Of a stretch of 13,821 bases of DNA, positions 5,845 through 12,885 are shown piece by piece. The DNA lies in assembly GCA_002408385.1 (NCBI GenBank), contig DHSB01000169.1, forward strand, positions 1 through 13,821, in the 5' to 3' direction. Numbering within the stretch: the first letter of the stretch is position 1; each line of letters begins with the position of its first letter. This stretch comes from Myxococcales bacterium UBA5297 (GTDB taxonomy: Bacteria > Myxococcota > Myxococcia > Myxococcales > UBA5297). A program made the translations under genes and the position numbers. The notes beneath the pieces were generated by a model, which worked only from the letters and a program-made list of their open reading frames with translations, was not told the DNA's origin and ran no database searches.

Positions 5845-7671
5845 ATGGCTCGACTCAAGTTCTTCATATTCGCGGTGATTTGCGTGGGCATCGCAGTCGC
5901 CGGGCTGATCAGCTCATCCGAGAGCACCTCCTCCCTGGCGCGGATCCAGACCAGCGAGCGACTCGGTTGGGGTCAGCAGTTGTTCGAGTCGAGCTTCAAG
6001 CTCGCACAGGCACTGCGCACCGCGGCGCTCTCGGAAGCAGCCTCCGACGCGGCGCTGGTTCGCGCCCTCACCCCTGCTCCGGCGAGCGGCGCAGCCGCAG
6101 CGCAGTCCGCCCCCGCCAATGAAAGCGCTGCGACCGAGGCGGCTGCCCAAGGCCAGGCCCAACCGAGCGCCGAGGCGATCGACGCGGCCCGCACCGCGGT
6201 GACCACCTCATTTGCGCGGTTGCCCGAGGAGCTTCGCTCGGCCGCGGCGATCCTCGTCTCCACGGCGCAGGGGGTCGCGACGATTCCGGCCGGCGGTGCG
6301 GCTCCCGAGACCAAGCCGGCAGGCGCGTTCGCGCTTGCCGAGGCGGCCGAGGCGGGTCCGATGGGGACCCACGCACTGGTCGACGGCAAGCTCTACCGCG
6401 TGGTCGCGGTCCCAGTCCGCTCCGGCGAGCACGCCGCCGCCCTGCTCGGCGCCGCCTTCCTGGTCGATGACGGATTTGCCGCACAGCAGGCGGCCCAGAC
6501 CACACTCGGCGTCACTGTCGTCGCCGGCGACCTCATCGTTTCTTCGCTCTCTGGAGCCGAGCGCGACGCGGCCGCCAAGGCTCGCGACGGACAGCTCGCG
6601 ATGGGCAGCTTCGCCAACCTGGGCCCCCTCTCGCTGCCGATCTTCGCGGGGAAGGCGACGCGCTTCGAGGCTGGCTCCTTCGCTATCGACGGTATCGAAG
6701 GCGCGCGCGTGGTCTTGACCGCCGAGGTCACCGGGCTCGTCGCCCTCGCCGATTTCCAAAAGAAGGCGCTCCTCGGCATCGGGGCGCTCGTGCTGCTGTC
6801 GCTCGCCTTCCTTCTGATCATGGGCAGCCCGAAAGCCGTGGCCGCCGTCGAGGCTCAGACCGAGCAGCCGCCACCCGTCCAGCCGCAGGCCGAACAGGCG
6901 AGCCCCAGCCAGTCGGAAGCCGAGGCGTCCCCAGACTCCCTGTTCGGCGACCAGCCGCCCGCCCCGGCGGTGACTCCCGACGACTTTCCGTTCGGCGACT
7001 CGGCCCCCGCGGCGCCCGCCCCCGAGCCGGTTCAAGAGGCTGAAGCGGTGCTCGAGGCGCAGCCGGAGCCTGAGCCGCCCTTGGATGCGGCGCCGGCGAT
7101 ACCGGACTTCGACGCCCTCCCGATGCCGGGTCCGCAGTACGCGCCTGCCGAAGCAGCCGTTCCGGTCCCCGGGCCCGCCTCGACCTCCCCGTTCGATGCC
7201 GCACCTCAGGCCGCGGCCGATTCGCTCATGGATCAGCCTTTCGATCCCTTCGCCGCCGCGGCGGCGCAGCTCCCCGAGGACGAGGGGGAGGAGGAGCAGC
7301 GCCACGAGGCGACGGTGGTCGCGGCCGTTCCTGCCGAGCTTCTGCGCGCGGCGACTCGCGCGCGCCCGGCCGGCGCGCCGATCACCACTCCCGTGCAGAC
7401 CCAGGCCCTCGCCGACGCGATTCCGCTGCCCGCCCCCTCGGCACCGGCCGACCCGGACGAGGCGCACTTTCAGGACGTCTTCAACCAGTTCGTCGCGACC
7501 CGGGCCCAGTGCAACGAGCCGGCCGACGGCCTGACCCTCGACAAGTTCCTCGCGAAGCTGCGCAAGAACCGCGACCAGCTCGTGCAGAAGTACAACTGCA
7601 AGTCGGTTCGCTTCCAGGTCTACGTCAAGGAAGGCAAGGCCGCGCTCAAGGCGACTCCGGTCAGGGAGTAG
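5845..7671 (+). CDS. Two-TM membrane protein with MXAN_5187-like C-terminal domain
   Basis: Product of 608 residues from the ATG at 5845. TM1 is at about residues 5-23. An extracytoplasmic region spans about 24-305, with an Ala-rich insertion (72-115) and a core around YRVVAVPVRSGEHAAALLGAAFLVDDG, reminiscent of Cache-type sensor domains. TM2 is at about 308-327. A very long Pro/Ala/Glu/Gln linker follows (about 330-535, probably disordered). A compact, conserved-looking end (538-608) carries DVFNQFVATRAQC, LTLDKFLAKLRKNRDQL and VRFQVYVKEGKAALKATPV, with Cys556 and Cys585. I recall this end as the MXAN_5187 C-terminal domain family of myxobacteria; function unknown to me. The in-frame ATG at 5755 gives a polar extension and has no Shine-Dalgarno sequence. 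The start at 5845 has a purine-rich GAGGCCAAGAAG upstream and opens into TM1. An envelope sensor or adaptor with a cytoplasmic interaction tail is inferred. Confidence 0.72.
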   Translation: MARLKFFIFAVICVGIAVAGLISSSESTSSLARIQTSERLGWGQQLFESSFKLAQALRTAALSEAASDAALVRALTPAPASGAAAAQSAPANESAATEAAAQGQAQPSAEAIDAARTAVTTSFARLPEELRSAAAILVSTAQGVATIPAGGAAPETKPAGAFALAEAAEAGPMGTHALVDGKLYRVVAVPVRSGEHAAALLGAAFLVDDGFAAQQAAQTTLGVTVVAGDLIVSSLSGAERDAAAKARDGQLAMGSFANLGPLSLPIFAGKATRFEAGSFAIDGIEGARVVLTAEVTGLVALADFQKKALLGIGALVLLSLAFLLIMGSPKAVAAVEAQTEQPPPVQPQAEQASPSQSEAEASPDSLFGDQPPAPAVTPDDFPFGDSAPAAPAPEPVQEAEAVLEAQPEPEPPLDAAPAIPDFDALPMPGPQYAPAEAAVPVPGPASTSPFDAAPQAAADSLMDQPFDPFAAAAAQLPEDEGEEEQRHEATVVAAVPAELLRAATRARPAGAPITTPVQTQALADAIPLPAPSAPADPDEAHFQDVFNQFVATRAQCNEPADGLTLDKFLAKLRKNRDQLVQKYNCKSVRFQVYVKEGKAALKATPVRE

Positions 7672-7778
7672 CCGGACGAAGCGGGCGCTGCCCCAAACCA
7701 ACGAGCGCATTTCGCGAATCGGCGCAAGCGAAGGCGCGGTCCTTCGACTTCGCTGGCCGACCGACACCGACTTGCCGC

Positions 7779-7800
7779 GGCCGGCCTTTCGAGGCCGGCC
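7779..7800 (+). terminator. Strong TTCG-loop hairpin after the MXAN_5187-like gene
   Basis: GGCCGGCCT (7779-7787), loop TTCG, AGGCCGGCC (7792-7800): a perfect 9-bp stem closed by a UUCG-type tetraloop. It lies 107 bases downstream of the stop codon at 7671. There is no T-run after it, so it may act as an mRNA 3'-end stabiliser or a non-canonical terminator rather than a classic intrinsic one. Confidence 0.45.
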
Positions 7801-8177
7801 CCTCGCGCAAGGCGTCGAGCTCGCTGCGCATCCCCGATGGGTTGAAGCACGGCCAGGCACGACCTCGGCGTCCAGTCCAGGGCTCGCTCGCAGGGGCGTC
7901 TTCAAGGCGGGGGCTGTTCGCCCGCGGTGAGCCTTCGGGCGCGTTGCCGGTAGCCGGTCCGACCGATCAACTCGCGGGCCGAGGGCGATGGCTTGCCCGC
8001 TGAGAGCTGAAAGCAGAGCCGGCTCGCGCACTGGCAGCATTCAAGGACCTCGCCTCTTTCCAACCTCTCGGAAAACGACGACGAGGCCGCCGTCGCGCTC
8101 CAGAGGCTCACCGGCCGTCGCTCCTCTCCGAATCTCTCGGACGACAGCGAACGGCCTCGGGCGCTCTGAGTCGGCGT

Positions 8178-8279
8178 GGTCCGGACCGCGAAACTCCGAG
8201 CGAAACCTTCGCTCGCGGTCGACCGCAAAGCCCGGTTTATCGTCGCGCGACGGGTGCCGAAGCAGAGTCGCCCGGGCGA
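8178..8279. repeat. Cluster of five perfect palindromic elements
   Basis: Within 102 bases lie GGTCCGGACC (8178-8187), the hairpin CGAGCGAA-ACC-TTCGCTCG (8197-8215), GCGGTCGACCGC (8215-8226), CGTCGCGCGACG (8241-8252) and TCGCCCGGGCGA (8268-8279). All arms are perfect. In GC-rich DNA a single 12-bp palindrome is not rare, but three plus a hairpin and a 10-bp palindrome so close together is more than expected. They could be a structured RNA or sites for dimeric DNA-binding proteins. They are unrelated to each other in sequence. Confidence 0.5.
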
Positions 8280-8636
8280 TGTTGAGCTTCCCGCGAGGCG
8301 GCCGCTCGTGCGCTCGAGCTCCTGTCCACGAATCGGTCACTTGGTGCGCGGATGTCGTAGGCGCGGCTCGTCCCCGCGCCGTTTTCCGACTCGCGCCGGC
8401 TGCGCAACGCCGGTTCGTCATCGGCGGCGATTACGAACGCTCCTCTTCTCCGCGGCCCGCGTGCTCCCCTGCCCCGAGAGTCCCTCGGCCTCCGCAAGGA
8501 CGCCTTTTCGCCCGTAAACAGGCGGGCTTGAAGAAGGCCGAAGGGGCGCGCGTGTCGCCGCGCGGCGCCTGGCTCTGTCCCACCGCCGAGAGCGGCTCAG
8601 GTCACCGCCGCCGCTCAAGGCTTCATCCGAGTGGTT

Positions 8637-8659
8637 CTTGCGGATGGCTGTCTCGCAAG
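8637..8659. promoter_or_regulatory. Operator-like inverted repeat upstream of the sigma-54 promoter
   Basis: CTTGCG (8637-8642) and CGCAAG (8654-8659) form a perfect 6-bp inverted repeat with an 11-base spacer, a geometry usual for a dimeric helix-turn-helix protein. Its centre lies about 54 bases upstream of the predicted sigma-54 transcription start (near 8702). That is closer than the usual enhancer distance. It is a candidate binding site for the regulator itself or for a repressor. Confidence 0.35.
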
Positions 8660-8675
8660 CGCAGATGGCTCCTGT

Positions 8676-8691
8676 TGGCACCAGCTTTGCT
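8676..8691 (+). promoter_or_regulatory. Sigma-54 (RpoN) -24/-12 promoter of the regulator gene
   Basis: TGGCAC (8676-8681), five bases, then TTGC (8687-8690) and T match the core sigma-54 consensus TGGCAC-N5-TTGCW with no mismatch. The invariant GG (8677-8678) and GC (8689-8690) are 12 bases apart, as required. The predicted start near 8702 gives a leader of about 60 bases to the ATG at 8763. It lies directly upstream of a gene whose product activates sigma-54 polymerase, which suggests autoregulation. Confidence 0.85.
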
Positions 8692-8762
8692 CATTAGTCA
8701 AAGCAAATGCGCCCCGACAGCTTCCTCGATGGGACACGGCGCGCGGCGAGACGAGGCATCGG

Positions 8763-11700
8763 ATGATTCACGCGGCAGTCGTCGAGCTCTTCTCCTCAGG
8801 ACGTGAACAGGAGCTTGAGCTCCTCACGCGCGAGTATGAGCAATCGCGCACCCGCGCCTGCGCGCGCTTTGCCTTCGTTCACGGCCCCGCGGGCATCGGC
8901 AAGAGCTATCTGATGCGCGCGCTGCGCCGCTCGCTCGCCTCGCGAGGCGTCCAGGTGTTCGAGGGCGCGAGCTCGCGGGCCCTTCCGGCCGCCTACGGAC
9001 TGGTCGCCGGGCTCGTTCCCGGGCTGCTCGACTACCTGGGCGAGCTCGGCATCCCCGGCCGCGTCATCGCCGAGCTCTCGCGGCGCGTCGGGCCGCTGTG
9101 CGGAGGCGATGCGCCCGAGCGGCTCTCGCCCGAGGAGCGACGCCTCGATCTGTACGACGCGCTCGCCGAGCTCTTCTCGCTCGCCTCGGCCGGCTCGCCC
9201 TGCTTCCTGCTCGCCGACGCCGACGCGGCCGATCGCGCCTCGCTCGAGCTGCTGCGGTATCTCGCCGCCAGCGCGCTCGCGCCGGGGGCGCGCTCCGGCG
9301 GGCTGTTCGTCGTCTCCTACCGCGACGATGGTCCGCTGCCGACCCCGCTCACCGAGCTCATCTCGCGGGTGCCCGCGCTCAGCGTGCCTCTCTGCGGGCT
9401 CGACCTCGAAGGCATCCGCGCCTTCCTCGGGCGCCGGGACGTAGCCGAGCGGCTCCTCGAATCGACCGGCGGACTGCCGACCGCTCTCGAGGAGGTCGTC
9501 GCCGGCCCTTCCTCTGCCCCGGCCGATCTGTTCGAGCGCCGCCTCGCCACCTTCGACTCGACCGAGAGGGCTGCGCTGCTCGCCCTCGCCGTCCATGGCG
9601 AACCGGCCGATTCTCGGGTGCTCGGAGCGCTGCTCGCGCGCGCCTTCAGCACGCCCGCCGACGGCCTGGACCGCGCGCTCGAGCGCCTCGTGCGCGAGCG
9701 GCTCGTCGAAGCCCGCCCGCTCGTCGGTGCAAGCGTCTACGCCATCGCGCGCTCCTCGTTCCGGGACGCCCTGCTCGCGCGTGCCCGGCCAGAAGACCTC
9801 GCCTCCCTGCACGCAGCGCTCGGCGAGCTGCTCTCCGAGCGCGGAGGCGATCCCCAAGCCATCGCCCGGCACTTTCTTGCCGCCGAGCCACGGGGCCGCG
9901 GCGCGCTCGCGGCGCTCAAGGCTGCCGACGCGCTCGCCGGCCGGGCCGCATTCGACGAGGCGGCCGAGCTCTATCGCCTCGCGCTCGAAGCCCTGCCGCA
10001 GGTGGAGAAGGCCCCGGTGCGCGTTCGTCTTGCCCGGGCGCTTCGCGGCGGTGGCGACTATTCCGGGGCGCTCCGCGAGCTCGCCCTGGCCCGCCGCGCG
10101 CTCGACCCCGCCCAGCAGCGCGCGCTGCTCGCCGAGGCGGCGACGCTCGCCAAGCTGCTCGGTCGCTTGTCGGCCGCCGAGCTGCTGTGCCGCAAGGTGC
10201 TCGGCGCGTCGGCCTCGCCCGAAGACCGCGACGCGGCTCAGGCCTTCGTGGTCTACGCGGACGTGCTCTTCCTGCGCGGCAAGTACGACGAGGCGCGCGC
10301 CCACTGCGAGCGCGGCATCGAGGCCCACGCCGCGCACCCCGAGATCGCCCTCTCCCTTCGCAACACGCTGGGCAAGACCCTGCTCACTCAGGGTGCCTAC
10401 GAAGAGGCCGCCGCGGTCTTCGCGCAGAACGCGGCGCTCGCGCACCAGGCCTCACTGCCGCGCGAGCAGGCCCGAGCCCTCATCAACCAGGGCATCATCT
10501 CCCACCGGCGCGGCGACCGGCGCGGCGCGGTGGCGCTCTACCGCTCGGCGCTCGCGCTCTCGGGTGCCGAGCGCGGGCTGTCGGCCCTGGCCCTCTCCAA
10601 CCTCGGGTCGCTCTACGCCGACTCGGCCGAGCTCGAGCCCGCCGTCGATCACCTCTCGAGGGCGCTGTCGGCCTTCACCCGCGCCGGCCGCTCGAAGGAG
10701 GTCGCCCACTGCGCGCTCAACCTCGCCCGGCTCCATCTGTTCCTGGGCGATCTCGACCGCGGTGGCGAGCTGTGCGACCACGCGGCCGCCGTGGCCTCCG
10801 AGGTCGGAGACCCGTACCTGCTCGCCTCGGCCGACCTGGTGCGAGGCGAATGGCTCGAGGCGAGCGGCAGCCACGCCAAGGCCGTCGAGTCTCTCGAAGA
10901 GGCCTGCGAGGCCTTTGAGCGGATCAAGAGCCCGCGCTACGCGGCCGAGAGCGCCCTGGCGCTCGCCCGCGTCCACCTCGCCCACGGCGACCTTGGCCTG
11001 GCGCGCGGCGCGCTCGCGCACGACTCGGTCGACGCGACCGCGCGCGAGGCGGGGCCGCTCGCCGCCGAGCGCGACATGGTCGCCGGCGAGCTCGCCCTGC
11101 TCGGAGGCGACCTCGGGGAAGCCACCCGCAGGCTCTCGAACGCCAAGGAGCAGCTCCTCGAGAATCCGGATCTCGAAGGCCCCTACCGCGTCTACCACCT
11201 GCTCGCTCGTCTGCGCGCCGCGGCTGGCGACGCGGCCGGAGCCGCCGCCCACGCCTCGCGGGCCGCGCAACTCCTCGAGGAGCTCGTCTCGCACGTCCCC
11301 GCGGCCCAGCGCCCCGCGTTCCTCAAAAGCCCGCGCCGCGGCGCGGTCATCGCCGCGGCCTCCGGGGCCGAGCGCGAGATAACCCCGGGCCGGGTCGCCC
11401 GGGCGCTCGAGATCGCCCCTGCGGTTCGGCACGCCGAGCATGGGCTCATCGGCAGCGCGCCTGCGCTTGAAAAGGTGCTCAAGGTCCTCGAGCCGGTCGC
11501 CCGCTCGAATGCCACCGTGCTGGTGCGCGGCGAATCGGGCACCGGCAAGGAGCTGCTCGCCGAGGCCATCCACCAGCACAGCCCCCGCCGCGACATGCCG
11601 CTGGTGCGGGTCAACTGCGCGGCGATGGTCGAGGAGCTGCTGCTCTCCGAGCTGTTCGGCCATGAGAAGGGCGCCTTCACCGGCGCGGTGCGCGAGCGCA

Positions 11701-12473
11701 AGGGCCGCTTCGAGCTCGCCGAGGGCGGGACCATCTTCCTCGACGAGATCGGCGACATCAGCCCGAAGGCGCAGGTGGCGCTGCTGCGGGTGCTCCAAGA
11801 GCGTGAGTTCGAGCGCGTCGGCGGCACCCGCACCTTGAAGGTCGACGTCCGGGTGATCTGCGCGACCAACCGCGACCTCGAGTCGATGATCGCCGCGGGC
11901 AGCTTCCGGCAGGACCTCTACTACCGGCTCAAGGGCGTCATGCTCGAGCTGCCGCCGCTGCGCGCCCGGCTCGAGGATCTCGCCGAGCTGGCCGATCACT
12001 TCCTCGCCCGCCTCGCCCGGGAGCGTCACGAGGAGAAGAAGCTCCTCTCGCCCGAAGCGCTCGAAATCCTCCGGGCCCATGCCTGGCCCGGCAACATCCG
12101 CGAGCTCGAGAACGTCATCAGCTCGGCCTCCATCTTCGCGGGCGGCCGGGTGATCACGCCCGAGGCCTTCGAGCACATCGGCGAGCTGGCTGCGCTGGTC
12201 GACGAGCGCGCCGCCTCGCCGCAGGCGCCGCCGCCGCGGGCCCGTGGTGCAGCCCCCGCTTGCGATGGGGTCGACTACTTCGAGCTCGCCCGCCAGCGGG
12301 GACTGTCACTCAAGGACCTGCGGCAGGAGATAGAGACGCAGTGCATCCTCAAGGCGCTGGGCGAGACCCGGGGAAACATCAGCGAGGCTGCCCGGCTGCT
12401 CCAGATGAAGCGCTCGCGGCTCTCGCAGATCGTCAACGCCGACCCGCTGCTGCGGGCGGCGGCCAAGGGATGA
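8763..12473 (+). CDS. ATPase-TPR-sigma-54 activator fusion (enhancer-binding protein)
   Basis: Product of 1236 residues. Residues about 10-250 form a STAND/AAA_16-like ATPase with Walker A GPAGIGKS (41-48). Its Walker B-like segment reads FLLADADAAD (148-157), where relatives such as PknK-type modules usually have two acidic residues, so the first Asp is replaced by Ala151. Residues about 390-840 are tetratricopeptide repeats (for example residues 575-600 and 610-640), a protein- or ligand-binding solenoid. Residues about 893-1140 are a full sigma-54 activation domain: Walker A GESGTGKE (923-930), GAFTGA (970-975), Walker B TIFLDEI (990-996) and FRQDLYYRL (1048-1056). A Fis-type helix-turn-helix ends the protein (about 1190-1225, NISEAARLLQMKRSRLSQI). 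No receiver, GAF, FHA or kinase domain is seen. The start at 8763 has GAGG at 8753-8756; the earlier in-frame GTG at 8631 lies upstream of the predicted sigma-54 transcript start. It should sense a signal through ATPase/TPR and drive sigma-54 promoters, probably including its own and that of the lipoprotein gene. Confidence 0.93.
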   Translation: MIHAAVVELFSSGREQELELLTREYEQSRTRACARFAFVHGPAGIGKSYLMRALRRSLASRGVQVFEGASSRALPAAYGLVAGLVPGLLDYLGELGIPGRVIAELSRRVGPLCGGDAPERLSPEERRLDLYDALAELFSLASAGSPCFLLADADAADRASLELLRYLAASALAPGARSGGLFVVSYRDDGPLPTPLTELISRVPALSVPLCGLDLEGIRAFLGRRDVAERLLESTGGLPTALEEVVAGPSSAPADLFERRLATFDSTERAALLALAVHGEPADSRVLGALLARAFSTPADGLDRALERLVRERLVEARPLVGASVYAIARSSFRDALLARARPEDLASLHAALGELLSERGGDPQAIARHFLAAEPRGRGALAALKAADALAGRAAFDEAAELYRLALEALPQVEKAPVRVRLARALRGGGDYSGALRELALARRALDPAQQRALLAEAATLAKLLGRLSAAELLCRKVLGASASPEDRDAAQAFVVYADVLFLRGKYDEARAHCERGIEAHAAHPEIALSLRNTLGKTLLTQGAYEEAAAVFAQNAALAHQASLPREQARALINQGIISHRRGDRRGAVALYRSALALSGAERGLSALALSNLGSLYADSAELEPAVDHLSRALSAFTRAGRSKEVAHCALNLARLHLFLGDLDRGGELCDHAAAVASEVGDPYLLASADLVRGEWLEASGSHAKAVESLEEACEAFERIKSPRYAAESALALARVHLAHGDLGLARGALAHDSVDATAREAGPLAAERDMVAGELALLGGDLGEATRRLSNAKEQLLENPDLEGPYRVYHLLARLRAAAGDAAGAAAHASRAAQLLEELVSHVPAAQRPAFLKSPRRGAVIAAASGAEREITPGRVARALEIAPAVRHAEHGLIGSAPALEKVLKVLEPVARSNATVLVRGESGTGKELLAEAIHQHSPRRDMPLVRVNCAAMVEELLLSELFGHEKGAFTGAVRERKGRFELAEGGTIFLDEIGDISPKAQVALLRVLQEREFERVGGTRTLKVDVRVICATNRDLESMIAAGSFRQDLYYRLKGVMLELPPLRARLEDLAELADHFLARLARERHEEKKLLSPEALEILRAHAWPGNIRELENVISSASIFAGGRVITPEAFEHIGELAALVDERAASPQAPPPRARGAAPACDGVDYFELARQRGLSLKDLRQEIETQCILKALGETRGNISEAARLLQMKRSRLSQIVNADPLLRAAAKG

Positions 12474-12483
12474 GCGGCCGATG

Positions 12484-12499
12484 AGGCATCTGTCTTGCA
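12484..12499 (+). promoter_or_regulatory. Sigma-54 -24/-12 promoter of the lipoprotein gene
   Basis: AGGCAT (12484-12489), five bases, TTGC (12495-12498) and A. The invariant GG (12485-12486) and GC (12497-12498) are 12 bases apart, the same spacing as in the promoter at 8676. It departs from the consensus only at T-24-side (A for T) and at the C of GGCAC (T). The predicted start near 12510 leaves about 21 bases with a Shine-Dalgarno sequence before the ATG at 12531. It begins 11 bases past the regulator's stop codon. Confidence 0.7.
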
Positions 12500-12530
12500 C
12501 AGTTATCCTGGAGCACCAACGGAGAAGGTC

Positions 12531-12869
12531 ATGATTCGCCGACTTCTTACCACCCTCCTGCCCATCATCGCCTTGGGCGCCTGCGGGATGCCCGAAGACG
12601 GGGAATGGCCCGTCGACGAGCAGGGGCAGACCGTCCAGGCCATTGAGAGCACCGTCGGATTCGCCGTCTCGCCGGGCGGCGCCGCCGCCGACATCCCGCA
12701 GGCCGACGAGACGAGCGGCTTGGTTGCGACCAACGGCGCCAACCTGCCCGTCCTGCTCCTCTCGACCGGCGGCTCCAGCGACCCCGGCGGCGCCGTCTCC
12801 TCGACCCAGGACCCTATTCCTGCAAAGAATCGGCGCGACGGCTTCGACTCGAGGTCGAGGGCCAAGTAG
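12531..12869 (+). CDS. Small predicted lipoprotein of unknown function
   Basis: Product of 112 residues that I do not recognise. The N-terminus is a lipoprotein signal: charged MIRR, a hydrophobic stretch, then the lipobox LGAC with lipidated Cys18. Gly at +2 gives no inner-membrane retention signal, so the outer membrane is likely. The mature part of about 95 residues is low in complexity, rich in Gly, Ala, Ser, Asp and Pro, without further Cys, and ends in a basic stretch (NRRDGFDSRSRAK). GGAGAAGG at 12521-12528 is a good Shine-Dalgarno sequence and fixes the ATG at 12531 against the in-frame ATG at 12495. A -24/-12 element precedes it, only 57 bases after the stop of the sigma-54 activator, making it a natural target of that regulator. 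It could also be a secreted signalling or surface component; no function is assigned. Confidence 0.8.
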   Translation: MIRRLLTTLLPIIALGACGMPEDGEWPVDEQGQTVQAIESTVGFAVSPGGAAADIPQADETSGLVATNGANLPVLLLSTGGSSDPGGAVSSTQDPIPAKNRRDGFDSRSRAK

Positions 12870-12885
12870 CCTCCAAGTCCGACCG

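Larger units (their letters stand above)
7672..8762. other. About 1.09 kb region without a convincing gene
   Basis: No open frame here has the codon pattern of the neighbouring genes. Conceptual products on both strands are Arg/Ser-rich with a noticeably lower share of G/C in third positions, and I recognise none. What can be seen: a 7-bp hairpin at 7727-7754, a strong TTCG-loop hairpin at 7779-7800, a 6-bp inverted repeat at 7919-7941, a cluster of perfect palindromes at 8178-8279, an inverted repeat GTTCGT/ACGAAC at 8413-8438, a 12-bp palindrome at 8556-8567, an operator-like repeat at 8637-8659, and a sigma-54 promoter at 8676-8691. It may include the regulator's upstream control region, a structured RNA, or decayed coding DNA. 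No tRNA or rRNA was recognised. Confidence 0.6.

Noticed and set aside
7755..7776. TGGCCG...TTGCC resembling a -24/-12 element
   Set aside because: The spacing between the GG and GC elements is far too long for sigma-54.
6208..8040. Long minus-strand open frame running from the MXAN_5187-like gene into the intergenic region
   Set aside because: Most of it is antisense to the membrane protein gene; the conceptual product is Arg/Gly/Leu-rich, with no domain and no plausible start context.
8041..8421. Minus-strand frame of 126 codons in the intergenic region
   Set aside because: Third codon positions are less GC-rich than in real neighbours, no Shine-Dalgarno sequence or known motif is seen. 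Kept only as a possible remnant.
8631..8762. Longer N-terminus for the sigma-54 activator (GTG at 8631)
   Set aside because: It lies upstream of the predicted sigma-54 transcription start near 8702 and adds residues unlike the domain that follows; ATG 8763 has a good Shine-Dalgarno sequence.
7988..8806. Plus-strand frame of 272 codons across the intergenic region
   Set aside because: Ser/Arg/Pro-rich product typical of a shadow frame; it runs through the sigma-54 promoter and into the regulator gene in another frame.
8796..12176. Two long minus-strand frames antisense to the sigma-54 activator (8796-10445 and 10452-12176)
   Set aside because: The plus-strand frame has clear Walker, GAFTGA and helix-turn-helix motifs; the antisense products are low-complexity Arg/Glu/Gly-rich shadows.
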